Shown here piece after piece: positions 16,644-25,831 of a stretch of 64,000 nt of DNA; position 1 is the first letter of the stretch, and each line of letters opens with the position of its first letter. The notes under the pieces are model-generated. The model did no database searches and was not told where the DNA came from. It saw only the letters and a program-made list of their open reading frames with translations. Source of the DNA: Verrucomicrobiaceae bacterium (GTDB taxonomy: Bacteria; Verrucomicrobiota; Verrucomicrobiia; Verrucomicrobiales; Verrucomicrobiaceae); contig JAIXOU010000106.1 in the NCBI GenBank assembly GCA_027486585.1, forward strand, positions 124,001-188,000, in the 5' to 3' direction. Made by a program: the position numbers and the translations under genes.

Positions 16644-17927
16644 TCACTGGCCGATACAATACAGCGCTTTGTCGCTGCGGAGGTAGAGCCGGTTGGCATC
16701 TACGGCTGGTGTGCCATTCATCTGAGAGCTATCACTGGCAAAAGTGTTTTTGGCGATCTGTTGGTAAATCGGTTTAGCGGCAATGACAAAGACACCGTTT
16801 TTACGACTAGGCGCATATAGATTGCCACCGACGAGTACGGGTGAAGCATAAAAAGGCTTACCACCACCACGACGACCGCCGCCGCCGCCGGAGTTGCTGT
16901 TTTCCATGACGCGTTCACGATAAATTTCTTTGCCCGTTTTTGCCTCGATGCACATGGCAAAACCAGCATCGTTAATCACATAGAGGTGGCCTTCATGATA
17001 GATCGGTGTGGGAATGTAAGAGGCGCTGTTGATGCTCCAAAGCGTGCCAGTGGCAGTGAGATCACCTTTGCCTCCCAGCTTAATGGCGGCAGTGCCAGCC
17101 GTAGGATAGCCGCCTGTGACAAAGAGCGTACCATCCGCCACGGTGACGCCTGGGGATACGTTACCACCCATGCTATAAGTCGCATACCAGCGGAGTTTGC
17201 CACTGTCAGGGTTGAGTCCCCAGACTTCGCTGGCCACGGGAAGAATGAGATCTTCACCTGAGATGAGAGGGGTGCTGTAAACCGTGTTCAATCCCTCTGA
17301 GGGAGCACGCCAGACCTGAGCACCAGTCTTTTTGTCCAAAGCTACCATGGCACCGCCCTCATCATAGGCAGTGACAATGAGGGTATCTTTATACAGGATG
17401 GGACTGGAGGCACTGCCCCAACCTTTACGGTTGGAATGAGTGCCGACCGATGTTTGCCAGAGCTGTTTGCCCTGCATGTCAAAGGCGAGTGCGCCGGTTT
17501 TGCCAAAGAAAACGAAGACGCTAGTGCCATCACTGACTGGGGTGCTACTGGCATAGCCATGCTCCATGAGCATGCCATTGGCGAAGTCTTCCGGCTGAAC
17601 GGCTGGCACGATTTTATCCCAGAGGATCTTGCCGTCGATCTTGCTGATGCAGATGAGATGGCGGACCATTTTGCTCATGTCGTCGCTGGTGCCGTCTGCA
17701 TAGCCAGACCAACAGGTGATAAAAACTTTGTCTCCAACAATGATGGGGCTTGAGGAGCCTGGACCGGGAAGAGAGGCCTTCCATTGCAGATTTTCGGTGT
17801 CGCTCCACGTTGTGGGAAGGCTGCCTTCGGCCTTCGCGTCACCCATGGCTCCGCGGAGTCTAGGCCAATCGGCATGGACGTTAACGGCAATCGTGATGCA
17901 GGCAGAGAGGAAAGTGAGCGTTCTCAT
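16644..17927 (-). CDS. Secreted PQQ-like beta-propeller protein
   Basis: This protein of about 427 residues has a signal peptide (MRTLTFLSACITIAVNVHA; the frame opens six codons earlier at 17945). It begins DWPRLRGAMGDAKAEG and has repeated propeller strands such as ALDKKTGAQVWRAPSEGL, WGLNPDSGKLRWYATYS and CIEAKTGKEIYRERV, typical of PQQ_2-type eight-bladed propellers. A Gly/Arg-rich loop (SGGGGGRRGGGK) interrupts one blade. These planctomycete/verrucomicrobial proteins often lack true PQQ ligands, so I do not call it a dehydrogenase. It has a paralogue at 42124. Confidence 0.82.
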   Translation of the reverse strand: MRTLTFLSACITIAVNVHADWPRLRGAMGDAKAEGSLPTTWSDTENLQWKASLPGPGSSSPIIVGDKVFITCWSGYADGTSDDMSKMVRHLICISKIDGKILWDKIVPAVQPEDFANGMLMEHGYASSTPVSDGTSVFVFFGKTGALAFDMQGKQLWQTSVGTHSNRKGWGSASSPILYKDTLIVTAYDEGGAMVALDKKTGAQVWRAPSEGLNTVYSTPLISGEDLILPVASEVWGLNPDSGKLRWYATYSMGGNVSPGVTVADGTLFVTGGYPTAGTAAIKLGGKGDLTATGTLWSINSASYIPTPIYHEGHLYVINDAGFAMCIEAKTGKEIYRERVMENSNSGGGGGRRGGGKPFYASPVLVGGNLYAPSRKNGVFVIAAKPIYQQIAKNTFASDSSQMNGTPAVDANRLYLRSDKALYCIGQ

Positions 17928-17973
17928 GAGATCGGAGAAACCCAAGCATGACGGCTTGGTTGTGAAGAAAGTT

Positions 17974-18750
17974 TTAGTAAGGCATTAAAGTCATGAAACT
18001 GGAGTCTTTCATGATTTGGCCAGGCGCAGTACGGGTCACTTGCTCGAACTGGACAGCCCATTCACGCATGGTGTAAACCGCGTGGCCGTAGGGCTGAAAA
18101 TCCCGAGTGCTGAGAAAGGTAAGACGGTCCGCCTCCTTATCTGCGAACTGAAAAAAGGCGCGACCCGAATGCGGCTCGATCACTTTTCCCTCAATGGCCA
18201 TCGTGCCTTTAGTGAAAAAGCTGGCCAAACCTGCTACGGGGCTGACCGCAAGCTTCATCATCGTCATAACGGCATTGCCTTTTGGACTGGTGGGATTCAG
18301 CTCGATGAGAGCCAACTGAAGAATCAGCGTGTCTGGAGCCGGTTTGCTAGCGAGCTGATACAGGGGGCTGGGAGAGCGTTGAAAGGCCAGGATAAATTCC
18401 TGCTGCAAGCGTCTGGCCACGTCTGCCTCCTGCCGGTGTACGCCTCCGTTCGTTATCTCCAGATTGGCGAGCTTTTTATCTACAGGGCGCAGGAAATGAA
18501 GCGTCACTGGCGCGATGTAGAGCTTCTTTTTGGACTTTCCCTCGGCTAAAACGGCGGGATCTGGAGTGATCCAGACTTTTTGAAAGGGCAGATGTCTGCT
18601 GGCATCCTGGGCTAGTCTAGGCTGCTCAAAAAAAGGCGACGGAGCAGCAGGTCGTGCTTTAAGCATGCGATTGCCAGAACTGCACGATGACAATATCACC
18701 AGCAGAGCCAGTGGCCAAAATCGCGTAAGGCTGACAGATCGAGATCGCAT
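17974..18750 (-). CDS. DUF3313-like lipoprotein
   Basis: I chose the ATG at 18750 because it gives a lipoprotein signal (MRSRSVSLTRFWPLALLVIL then lipobox LSSC). The frame is open to 18843 but those 31 residues have no signal. The mature protein has strands KKLYIAPVTLHFLRP and DTLILQLALIELNPTSPKGN, then TMAIEGKVIEPHSGRAFFQF, the layout of DUF3313 proteins, an outer-membrane-associated family of unknown role. It lies 46 bp upstream of the propeller gene on the same strand. Confidence 0.65.
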   Translation of the reverse strand: MRSRSVSLTRFWPLALLVILSSCSSGNRMLKARPAAPSPFFEQPRLAQDASRHLPFQKVWITPDPAVLAEGKSKKKLYIAPVTLHFLRPVDKKLANLEITNGGVHRQEADVARRLQQEFILAFQRSPSPLYQLASKPAPDTLILQLALIELNPTSPKGNAVMTMMKLAVSPVAGLASFFTKGTMAIEGKVIEPHSGRAFFQFADKEADRLTFLSTRDFQPYGHAVYTMREWAVQFEQVTRTAPGQIMKDSSFMTLMPY

Positions 18751-18836
18751 GACCAAAGATACTGAATAAAGACGGATGCTTATTCCTGCATCATGCACGA
18801 AAGCGCTGTGGAACCACAAGTCCGCAGATACTAGTA

Positions 18837-18865
18837 TTGACAATTAAGTGGCAGTTTCTACTGTC
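18837..18865 (+). promoter_or_regulatory. Candidate sigma70 promoter for the PUR-domain gene
   Basis: A perfect -35 TTGACA (18837-18842) is followed after 16-17 bp by a weak -10 (TACTGT), about 45 bp upstream of the ATG at 18910. The -10 match is poor, so this is tentative. Confidence 0.35.
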
Positions 18866-18909
18866 GCAAAAGTTTTTCACAATCTACAGCCACGGGAACA
18901 AGGAGCACT

Positions 18910-19155
18910 ATGCCAATGAGGAATGATGAAATGGAAGAGCCAAAGCGCGGCAACCCGCCGTTGCATTCGGAAAAGATCATGACGGATCGGAAGATCTTCT
19001 TCTTGGATTTGAAGGAGAATGATCGCGGACGCGTGATCAAGATCACAGAAGATGTGCGTGGTCGCAGAGATACGATCATGGTGCCCCTGGAGGCAGCTGA
19101 AGAATTTCTGGATGCTCTTCAGCGCATCTTAGAGGCCGAACGCGACATGCAGTAG
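18910..19155 (+). CDS. PUR-domain single-strand nucleic-acid-binding protein (DUF3276-like)
   Basis: This 81-residue protein contains KIFFLDLKENDRGRVIKITE and DVRGRRDTIMVPLEAAEEFL, the PUR repeat found in eukaryotic Pur-alpha and small bacterial proteins (BpuR-like in Borrelia). Such proteins bind single-stranded DNA or RNA as dimers and can regulate translation. An alternative ATG two codons in is possible. It is monocistronic or leads into the L,D-transpeptidase gene 98 bp later. Targets unknown. Confidence 0.85.
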   Translation: MPMRNDEMEEPKRGNPPLHSEKIMTDRKIFFLDLKENDRGRVIKITEDVRGRRDTIMVPLEAAEEFLDALQRILEAERDMQ

Positions 19156-19253
19156 CCGTGCAACGTCGAGGAACCATTGGACAGCGCGGGCTGATTGCGG
19201 CATTCTTTGGGCGGTTTTCCTGGAAACATTCCCCCCGTTTTTTTTAGCGCCTC

Positions 19254-19859
19254 ATGCCTGCACTCCTCCTCCGTTTTTCTGTCCTCGTACTGATTGCTCT
19301 TCTGGTGTCCTGCAATACGACCTCATCAAATCGTGGGACGACTCAGTATCTGGAGGCCTTCTCGCCCGATGCTGTGCCACATTCCGCTCTTTATAATCAG
19401 GACATGGATTCCTATTGGGATGGTGATGGCGCCACAGGCTCTCCCAGTGTGTTGATAGATCTCAGTGATCAGAAAGCCTATTTCTACAAAGGCGGCACCT
19501 TGGTGGGTGTTTCAGCACTTTCGACAGGGGATCAAAAGCACCCGACCAAAACTGGGAATTTCAAAGTGATCCAAAAAGACCAGTGGCATAAATCCAACCT
19601 CTACGGCGACTTTGTGGATGCTTCGGGTAATGTGGTCGTGACCAATATCGACATCACCAAGGACAAGCCACCCGCTGGCACCCGCTTCGAGGGGTCTAAA
19701 ATGCATCATTTCATGCGTTTCACAGGTGGTATCGGTATGCATGAAGGCTTCCTTCCAGGTTATCCCGCCAGCCATGGCTGTGTGCGTATGCCACCCCATA
19801 TGGCTGCGATTTTCTTTAACAATGTGTCTGTAAACACACCCGTTACTGTCCGCCCGTAA
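19254..19859 (+). CDS. L,D-transpeptidase (YkuD) lipoprotein
   Basis: This 201-residue protein has a lipoprotein signal (MPALLLRFSVLVLIALLVSC). The YkuD domain ends with SHGCVRMPPHMA, with catalytic Cys176; upstream HxxG-like elements include GIGMHEGFLPGYPASHG. Such enzymes form 3-3 peptidoglycan cross-links or attach lipoproteins to the wall in the periplasm. VLIDLSDQKAYFYKGGTLVG is the typical first strand pair of the domain. The rhodanese gene starts one base after its stop codon, suggesting coupling. Confidence 0.9.
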   Translation: MPALLLRFSVLVLIALLVSCNTTSSNRGTTQYLEAFSPDAVPHSALYNQDMDSYWDGDGATGSPSVLIDLSDQKAYFYKGGTLVGVSALSTGDQKHPTKTGNFKVIQKDQWHKSNLYGDFVDASGNVVVTNIDITKDKPPAGTRFEGSKMHHFMRFTGGIGMHEGFLPGYPASHGCVRMPPHMAAIFFNNVSVNTPVTVRP

Positions 19860-19860
19860 A

Positions 19861-20202
19861 ATGATGAACGAAATTCCTTTAGAAGTCAGCGTAGATGACG
19901 TCTGTTATCTTCAGGGCAGACCCGGAGATAAACCGCGTCTCGTGGATTGCCGGGAAGAAGATGAGTGGCAGATCTGTAAAATTGAAGGGGCAGAGCTTGT
20001 GCCTTTATCACAATTCGGCGTGCTAGCGCCTCAGCGCTTTTCAGACACGACTCAGCATATCATTGTTTATTGTCATCACGGCATGAGAAGTCAGCGTGCC
20101 GCCCTTTGGCTGCGTCAACATGGGTTCACTCACGTGCAGTCGATGCGCGGCGGGATTGATGCCTGGGCCGATATTGTGGAGCCTGAGATGACTCGCTATT
20201 GA
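19861..20202 (+). CDS. Rhodanese-domain protein
   Basis: This 113-residue cytoplasmic protein is a single rhodanese domain with LVDCREEDEWQICKIEGAEL and the active loop YCHHGMRSQRAALWL (catalytic Cys71). It probably transfers sulfane sulfur. Its ATG follows the L,D-transpeptidase stop by one base, so the two are cotranscribed, though I see no functional link. The DUF1802 gene follows after 20 bp. Confidence 0.9.
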   Translation: MMNEIPLEVSVDDVCYLQGRPGDKPRLVDCREEDEWQICKIEGAELVPLSQFGVLAPQRFSDTTQHIIVYCHHGMRSQRAALWLRQHGFTHVQSMRGGIDAWADIVEPEMTRY

Positions 20203-20222
20203 GTTGATGTTTTTTGTAACGC

Positions 20223-20804
20223 ATGTCCCTGCCCTTACCTTCTAGTTCTGTCGGATTTAAAGAGTGGTCCTTTGTCTGTGATTCTCTAGCTCAAGGAGTA
20301 CAGACGCTGATCCTTCGCAAAGGTGGCATTCATGAGGGGCGCGGTGGTTTTGAATGGAAGCACCAGAGCTTCTTTCTTTTCCCCACCTGGTTTCATACTC
20401 AGGGTGAAAAACTCCGCTGGGTGCCAGAGAATGCAGAGAACTCGTTCCCACCAGAAGAAGAGCGCACCCGTGTCGATATCACAGGTTACGCCACTTTAGA
20501 GCACGTCTGGAAAGTCACTGACTGGGCAAAGATGGAAGCAATAGCGTCTCTGCACCTATGGAATGAGGACGTCGTGCGTGAACGCTTTGCTTATGATGAA
20601 GAGAGCTGTCTGCACATCGCTCTCGTGCGTGCCTACAAGCTGCCTAATTGCTGGAGCTTCCCCTACACCAAGAGCTACGGAGGTTGTCGATCCTGGGTCA
20701 ACTTACCTGAAGATGGACTTAGTCTACTAGCGAACGCAACTCCTGCGCTAACAGACGAAGCTTGGAACGAAACGGCGCAGAAACTGAGAGAGATTTTAGA
20801 TTAA
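20223..20804 (+). CDS. DUF1802 family protein
   Basis: This 193-residue protein begins with GFKEWSFVCDSLAQGVQTLI and LRKGGIHEGRGGFEWKHQSF followed by FLFPTWFHTQ, the signature of DUF1802 proteins in cyanobacteria and other phyla. The function is unknown; no signal peptide or membrane segment is visible. Its stop overlaps the convergent phospholipase D-like gene by 4 bp. Confidence 0.8.
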   Translation: MSLPLPSSSVGFKEWSFVCDSLAQGVQTLILRKGGIHEGRGGFEWKHQSFFLFPTWFHTQGEKLRWVPENAENSFPPEEERTRVDITGYATLEHVWKVTDWAKMEAIASLHLWNEDVVRERFAYDEESCLHIALVRAYKLPNCWSFPYTKSYGGCRSWVNLPEDGLSLLANATPALTDEAWNETAQKLREILD

Positions 20805-21334
20805 AGAATCGGGTCAGGACAGACATCTCGACGCTGACATTTCAGGCAATGATCACCGAGAAAATAGGCGTCTAAATACTCCATGAGGGGAGCTATGATC
20901 TGGCGATCACGTGTGACGATTCCCGCTTCAAAATTACGTCGATGGTCACTCTTAGCACCCAGGCCAGCACCTGTGAGATTGGCTGAGCCAATGTAGGCAA
21001 AGCGACCATCGGCAATGACGCACTTCATGTGCATTCGCGGGCAAAGGATACGGCTAAAAAGATCACTGCCGATCAGTTCTGGAAAACGGTCGAAGTCTTT
21101 GCGGAATCGCGGACCTGGTTCTTTGGCATGAACGAGCCTCACTTCGACTCCTTCACGTATTTTCCCAGCCAGCACGTCGAGAAAGGGAACGAAACGTTTT
21201 CCCTGTGAGACGTGTAAGTCCTTTAAGTCGGCTGTGACAAGCCAGAGAATCTGCTTGGCTGATGGCACAATCTCATGGACGACGGCCTGATAGGTCTCCT
21301 GGCTGATGACGAGTCTGGTCAGCGGCTCGCTCAT
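20801..21334 (-). CDS. Phospholipase D-like (single HKD motif) protein
   Basis: This protein of about 177 residues starts MSEPLTRLVISQETYQAVVH at an ATG overlapping the preceding stop by 4 bp. It has one HKD motif (MHMKCVIADGRFAYIGSANLTGAG), so an active site would need a dimer, as in small PLD-family nucleases. The C-terminus has four cysteines (CLKCQRRDVCPD plus an upstream CP), perhaps a small metal site. No signal peptide is seen. Nuclease or phosphodiesterase activity is inferred from the family. It is the last gene of the lpxK operon. Confidence 0.78.
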   Translation of the reverse strand: MSEPLTRLVISQETYQAVVHEIVPSAKQILWLVTADLKDLHVSQGKRFVPFLDVLAGKIREGVEVRLVHAKEPGPRFRKDFDRFPELIGSDLFSRILCPRMHMKCVIADGRFAYIGSANLTGAGLGAKSDHRRNFEAGIVTRDRQIIAPLMEYLDAYFLGDHCLKCQRRDVCPDPIL

Positions 21335-22005
21335 GGACCTGGCTTCCATCCCTTTCGATTAGCACCGATCTCCAGGTGCTCTTCAGGCACGTCATTCATG
21401 CGTATAGAATCGACGATCTCTGTGGGAATGAAATAGGATTGAAAGGTTTGCCGCTTTTCCCGATCGCAGATGAAGGTAGCTGTACCTTTTGAAACTTTCC
21501 CGTCTGCTGCTTTAATGACCACATCCGCAGTGACAGTGATCTGCCCATGCGTTTTGAAGTTTAAGTCTAACAAAGGTGGCAGAATAAAAGTGGCCTGACT
21601 AAGCTGGCGCTGACGCGTGGACATGAAGTATTCTTCCCGCTGAAGATAGTTGCTAGGTACATCCCATAAGCGGCCATTTGGAGTGACCATTTGGAGGCGG
21701 GTAACGGTTAAGTGAGTGAACTGGCTGCGGCCTCCTACCGCGTAGATAGCGATTCGATAAGGACCGCGGCTCCGAGATTCTGCCGCAGCGACGACCATGG
21801 CAGAGATGGCAATGCTGGACTCACTCTCAGATGGCACAAATTCCAAACCAATGCTGGCACCGCCAATACTTGCCGTTTGCGTTGCGGTGTAAATTTCTGC
21901 TCGATCATAAATTCCGGCACAATTAGCTAGACTGAGACAGAACCCAAGAAGAGCTACGAAGCCTGTAAGTCGTTGAATCGGCTGCATGACAAGATCAGAT
22001 TTCAC
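21331..22005 (-). CDS. Lipoprotein of unknown function, lpxK-linked
   Basis: This protein of up to 224 residues starts at GTG 22005, which shares a 4-bp overlap with the lpxK stop; ATG 21987 (MQPIQRLTGFVALLGFC) is an alternative. A lipobox is present (SLANC). The mature protein is beta-rich with SIGLEFVPSESESSIAISAM, RIAIYAVGGRSQFTHLTV and GQITVTADVVIKAADGKVSK. I do not recognise the family. Location between lpxK and the PLD-like gene suggests an envelope role. Confidence 0.68.
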   Translation of the reverse strand: MKSDLVMQPIQRLTGFVALLGFCLSLANCAGIYDRAEIYTATQTASIGGASIGLEFVPSESESSIAISAMVVAAAESRSRGPYRIAIYAVGGRSQFTHLTVTRLQMVTPNGRLWDVPSNYLQREEYFMSTRQRQLSQATFILPPLLDLNFKTHGQITVTADVVIKAADGKVSKGTATFICDREKRQTFQSYFIPTEIVDSIRMNDVPEEHLEIGANRKGWKPGP

Positions 22006-23225
22006 TCAGTGGTCTCGACTAACTCGGAACTGACCATCCCCTGTGTGACATGACGTGGCTCGGCAATGATACTAACCAGCCTATCAAAGATGTCTTTGCC
22101 TCGAATGATTTCGATCTCGACCCGAAGGAAGTAGATAGGGATCTCGCCAGGCTCTAACTTTGGAAAGCGGACGTAGTCTTTCTCTGTGGTGAGGATGGCA
22201 TGAGCATCCGCTTTGACACAGCGCTCGATGAATTTGGTAACATCTTTTTCCTGGAAGCGGTGGTGATCACTGAATCTGGCTGTCCACTGGACTTTGGCTC
22301 CTAGCTTGCGGGCACCTTTTTCAAAGCTTTCGGGAACAGCAATGCCTGACAAAGCACCGACATACTTTCCTTTGAAGGCATCTAAAGGTAAGCGCTCACC
22401 GGTATGGATGTTTTGAAAATGCACAGGGCGATGCCGACACTCGATGATCTCGGCGACTGGATTGTAGCGGCGAATTTGAGCAATGACTTCCTCGCTATCT
22501 CCATCTGATTTGGTGAGGAAGATGTAGCTGGCCCGTCGGAGACTTTTGGGAGGTTCACGCAAAGTGCCGCGCGGCAGCATATAACCAGTGCCAAAGGGTG
22601 CCGTTTTATCTACAAGCACGATATCATGGCGATGCTTCAATTTGAGATACTGCAGGCCATCATCCAAGATCAGCACGTCTGCCCCAAATTTACGAATAGC
22701 ATGGGCACCGGCCTTCACACGATTCCGATCCACAACGACGGGCACGCCCGGGCAATTATGGGCGAGCATGAAGGGCTCATCTCCAGCGATATGAGAATCC
22801 AGCAGCACATTGACACCATCGGAGACGACGCGGGCTGGCAGTTCTTTGGGCTTTCTGGCCATGCCGAGCTTAGCGGCGATCCGCCAGCTGAGCGGTGGTT
22901 TACGCTGGCGCTTGCTCTTGTAACCACGGCTGAGGATGGCCACACGGCGCCCTTTATCTCTCAGAGCCTTGGCCAAAAGCTCCACAACGGGTGTCTTTCC
23001 AGTACCGCCAACGGTAATGTTGCCTACACTGATGACTGGCACCCCCAGATGATGGTCGTGAATGTAGCGCTCGCGATAGAGAAAGAGTCGCAGTTTAATG
23101 GCTCCCTTATAAATGCCCGACAAGAACCAAAAAACAGCGCGCAACAGCGATGCCCTCAATCCACGTCGATTGTGGATGATGACATCCATCATGTATTGCT
23201 CCAGATCTTCGAGGGTATCCTTCAT
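22002..23225 (-). CDS. lpxK: Tetraacyldisaccharide 4'-kinase
   Basis: This 407-residue enzyme phosphorylates the lipid A precursor at the 4' position. An N-terminal membrane-associated segment ([20 protein letters not shown]) precedes Walker [20 protein letters not shown]; later blocks are [38 protein letters not shown] and DHHRFQEKD. Length is slightly above the typical 330-400. It shows the organism makes lipid A. It heads an overlapping operon with a lipoprotein and a PLD-like protein. Confidence 0.92.
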   Translation of the reverse strand: MKDTLEDLEQYMMDVIIHNRRGLRASLLRAVFWFLSGIYKGAIKLRLFLYRERYIHDHHLGVPVISVGNITVGGTGKTPVVELLAKALRDKGRRVAILSRGYKSKRQRKPPLSWRIAAKLGMARKPKELPARVVSDGVNVLLDSHIAGDEPFMLAHNCPGVPVVVDRNRVKAGAHAIRKFGADVLILDDGLQYLKLKHRHDIVLVDKTAPFGTGYMLPRGTLREPPKSLRRASYIFLTKSDGDSEEVIAQIRRYNPVAEIIECRHRPVHFQNIHTGERLPLDAFKGKYVGALSGIAVPESFEKGARKLGAKVQWTARFSDHHRFQEKDVTKFIERCVKADAHAILTTEKDYVRFPKLEPGEIPIYFLRVEIEIIRGKDIFDRLVSIIAEPRHVTQGMVSSELVETTE

Positions 23226-23313
23226 GCACTGGTACCAGCCTGCCGCTGTGCGGGAAAGTGCACAAGCGGCATGAGTTTAAATGATGCCGCCTTGGTAGGC
23301 CTGCATTCCCTCA

Positions 23314-23832
23314 TTACGGGATTTTGAGTGTCTGGCCTGGGCGGATCAGATCTGACTTCAGACCATTGGCGGCCTTAAGCTTGGCGACGGTTGTTTTACG
23401 CTTGAGGGCGATGGCGTAAAGTGAATCACCTGAAACAACCTTATGGCTACCGCCAGATTTCTTGGCTGTGCTTTTTGATTTGGATGAACTGGTGCGCGGC
23501 TTGCTGGAGCTGGCGACGACTTTTTTCGGCGTAGAGCTCGAGCTACTGGTGCTTGTCTTCGGGTTAGCACTTGGTGCATTGAAGGCGTAGGGATCAGCTT
23601 CGACAGGGGCTACTGGGGCCTCATAAGTTGGGGCAGCAGGGCCACCGCCGGCAATCGTCCCTGGCTGACCTGGATAAGGATTGTAGCCACCATCATTGGA
23701 GTAATTCGCCACGTAAGGATCGGCACCTCCAGAGCTGGATTTAGTAAAGGGGTTCTGGCCATTCTCACAGGAGGCCAATCCCAGAGAGAGACAAACCAAA
23801 GTTAGAAGACGGGCGAAAGAGATCAGATGCAT
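23314..23832 (-). CDS. LysM-domain lipoprotein
   Basis: This 172-residue protein has a lipoprotein signal (MHLISFARLLTLVCLSLGLA, lipobox LASC), a Pro/Gly-rich region, a Ser/Lys-rich linker (TSTSSSSSTPKKV onward) and a C-terminal LysM (about 129-172: SHKVVSGDSLYAIALKRK, LIRPGQTLKIP) that binds peptidoglycan glycans. It probably tethers the outer membrane to the wall. It lies 88 bp upstream of lpxK on the same strand. Confidence 0.88.
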   Translation of the reverse strand: MHLISFARLLTLVCLSLGLASCENGQNPFTKSSSGGADPYVANYSNDGGYNPYPGQPGTIAGGGPAAPTYEAPVAPVEADPYAFNAPSANPKTSTSSSSSTPKKVVASSSKPRTSSSKSKSTAKKSGGSHKVVSGDSLYAIALKRKTTVAKLKAANGLKSDLIRPGQTLKIP

Positions 23833-23918
23833 GGAAATAGAAAGGGGGTGAAGACGAATAAAGAGGCTATCATTATGGTTTTCCGAATGAACTTGTTCAA
23901 CCTTAAATACAAGCAGGC

Positions 23919-24455
23919 TTATTCACGCCAAAAATGCTTTTTGCCTGGGTCACGGAATGCGTTCTCCAGACTCTCAAAGAGTGAATTCAAGCGTGCCTCT
24001 TCTTTGAGCACATACTCAATGGTATGGGTATGAGTGGTCACTGGGTAATTTTTCACCACCTTAGGCTCAGTAAGTGTTGGCGAGACCCTAGCCGCAGCGT
24101 CCTGCACCAAGGCGCGTGCTTTGTCGATAGCCTGTTGGCCAACAGCGACAGCCCCAGTGCCCTCCAGCCTCACTGGCTCAAGGAAATAAAAACGCACATG
24201 CGAATTCGTGTTCAACGTCAAATTCACCTCCACCACTCGCGCCACGCCATCGGCCACATATTCATGCTTGGAGAGCGCGATGATTTGCCCCGCCTTCACC
24301 ATGTAGCGACCACCCTTGAGAGAGCCCGTCCAAACACCATCTTGGAGCATTTCCTCTGGTGGCGGCTTGGTAGGTGTCGGCCCTGTAGTCTGGGCGAGAC
24401 TGAGACCATTGAGAAAAAGGCTAACCAAGGCGCCCAGGAAGAATGATTTTTTCAT
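23919..24455 (-). CDS. Secreted protein, serpin-linked, unknown
   Basis: I chose ATG 24455 (MKKSFFLGALVSLFLNGLSL), which gives a signal peptide; the frame opens 27 codons earlier without one. The mature protein of about 157 residues has a Pro-rich start (TTGPTPTKPPPEEMLQDGVW), a beta-rich middle (GGRYMVKAGQIIALSKHEYV) and a charged helical end (EEARLNSLFESLENAFRDPG). No family recognised. It follows the serpin gene by 67 bp on the same strand. Confidence 0.62.
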   Translation of the reverse strand: MKKSFFLGALVSLFLNGLSLAQTTGPTPTKPPPEEMLQDGVWTGSLKGGRYMVKAGQIIALSKHEYVADGVARVVEVNLTLNTNSHVRFYFLEPVRLEGTGAVAVGQQAIDKARALVQDAAARVSPTLTEPKVVKNYPVTTHTHTIEYVLKEEARLNSLFESLENAFRDPGKKHFWRE

Positions 24456-24522
24456 AACCCTGCCAGACTGACAGAAAGGCACGCTCTTGTAAATCGGAAG
24501 GTCACAGCTTGCCTTACCCATA

Positions 24523-25722
24523 TCATGCACCTGCAAAGCGCCCCATGAACAGGATTAATCCTGTCGGTCGATGTCTGATAACCCACAGGAAAGGATGATT
24601 GGCGACGAAGATGGCACTGCGGCGCTTAGGTTTATCTTCTGGTTTACCAAACGGCTCTGCGGCAGTTGTCGTAGCCGTGGCCTCTGCACCCAATTCATTC
24701 ACTTCGATGGTGGCCTCATGCTGTACTTGATCCACCCAGCACGGTTTCTGTCGGATCATTCCCCCTAAATCGGCCGCATTTTCTTCAAACACATCTTTGG
24801 CACCAAGCGCCTGCCACATGCCTTGCAAGTTAAGCTGTGCGCTGAAGGCAAAACGCGGGAGCATGACGCTCACATCCGCATCTCTCAGTCCACCGATCAT
24901 CTTGGCCCATCCCTCAGGGTTCAAGCAAAGCTCCACCGACTCACGATCTGCTTCCGTTCTAGGCAAAAGAAATGTCATGACAAAGTCGCCTCCGCCGAAG
25001 GGCATCTCAACGCTTTGCCAAGTAGGAGCGTCAGCAAAGAGAAAAGCATTTGTCTGGGCCATCAGAGGCAACATCGACTGGGCTCCATCGGCTTTCGTAA
25101 ACACTCGCGGCTTAGTCGCCTTGGGATCAAATCGCTTGGCCCAAGCAGATTTGAGATAAACTGAGTTCACCAGCAAAAGTGCTATTCCTGGCTGCTGAAA
25201 TTGATTCGGTCCGACGAGGTCAGTGATCCGACCACGCGTCTTTTCACGAATCCATTGATTCACCTTCTTGGCCGAACCCACAGCATCCGATCCAGGCAGC
25301 GTTTGAATCATGGCTCCATAGTGTTTTTCAATCCATGAACCATAATCCGGCTCAAGCATGGCCTGTGGCGGAACCCAGATCGAATTGGCCACCTCTAGGA
25401 GAATCCCATGACTAGCAGCGCTTGAAGCAAGAGCTTGGCGAATGGTTTCAGCGTCCTTGGCGCGCTTGTCTTGATTCGCAGAAAGATGCGCCATATTCAA
25501 AAGCTGGCGTTGAGTCTCTCCTCGCGCACCCTCGGCCAACATGGAAACAAGCCGATGACCACTGAAGGGCGAAAAACAAAAGTTTCCTTGTGTCATTTGC
25601 CTGAAGAGCTGGAACATCTCCCACGCGTGAGCATTTGGCCCATCCCCTGCGCGAAATTCAGATGATTGCGCCATGATCGAAAAGCTGCACGCCAGCCAGA
25701 GACTCAATATTCGCAAAATCAT
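24523..25722 (-). CDS. Secreted serpin-family protease inhibitor
   Basis: About 399 residues from ATG 25722 (MILRILSLWLACSFSIMAQS, signal peptide); the frame is open to 25833 but that part overlaps the divergent dehydratase promoter region. Serpin landmarks are NFCFSPFSGHRLVSMLAEGA, VNSVYLKSAWAKRFD, the hinge EVNELGAEATATTTAAE and the C-terminal signature FVANHPFLWVIRHRPTGLIL. The hinge has the small residues expected of an inhibitory serpin. It would trap a serine or cysteine protease outside the cytoplasm; the target is unknown. Confidence 0.9.
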   Translation of the reverse strand: MILRILSLWLACSFSIMAQSSEFRAGDGPNAHAWEMFQLFRQMTQGNFCFSPFSGHRLVSMLAEGARGETQRQLLNMAHLSANQDKRAKDAETIRQALASSAASHGILLEVANSIWVPPQAMLEPDYGSWIEKHYGAMIQTLPGSDAVGSAKKVNQWIREKTRGRITDLVGPNQFQQPGIALLLVNSVYLKSAWAKRFDPKATKPRVFTKADGAQSMLPLMAQTNAFLFADAPTWQSVEMPFGGGDFVMTFLLPRTEADRESVELCLNPEGWAKMIGGLRDADVSVMLPRFAFSAQLNLQGMWQALGAKDVFEENAADLGGMIRQKPCWVDQVQHEATIEVNELGAEATATTTAAEPFGKPEDKPKRRSAIFVANHPFLWVIRHRPTGLILFMGRFAGA

Positions 25723-25831
25723 GGGGCCATTAAATCCAATCCGAAGCTTCCTGACAATCACTAAACAGACATCACTTTTCAATGATTCTCCTCTGGCAAC
25801 TTCGCCACATCTGCTGACAATACCGACCCTC

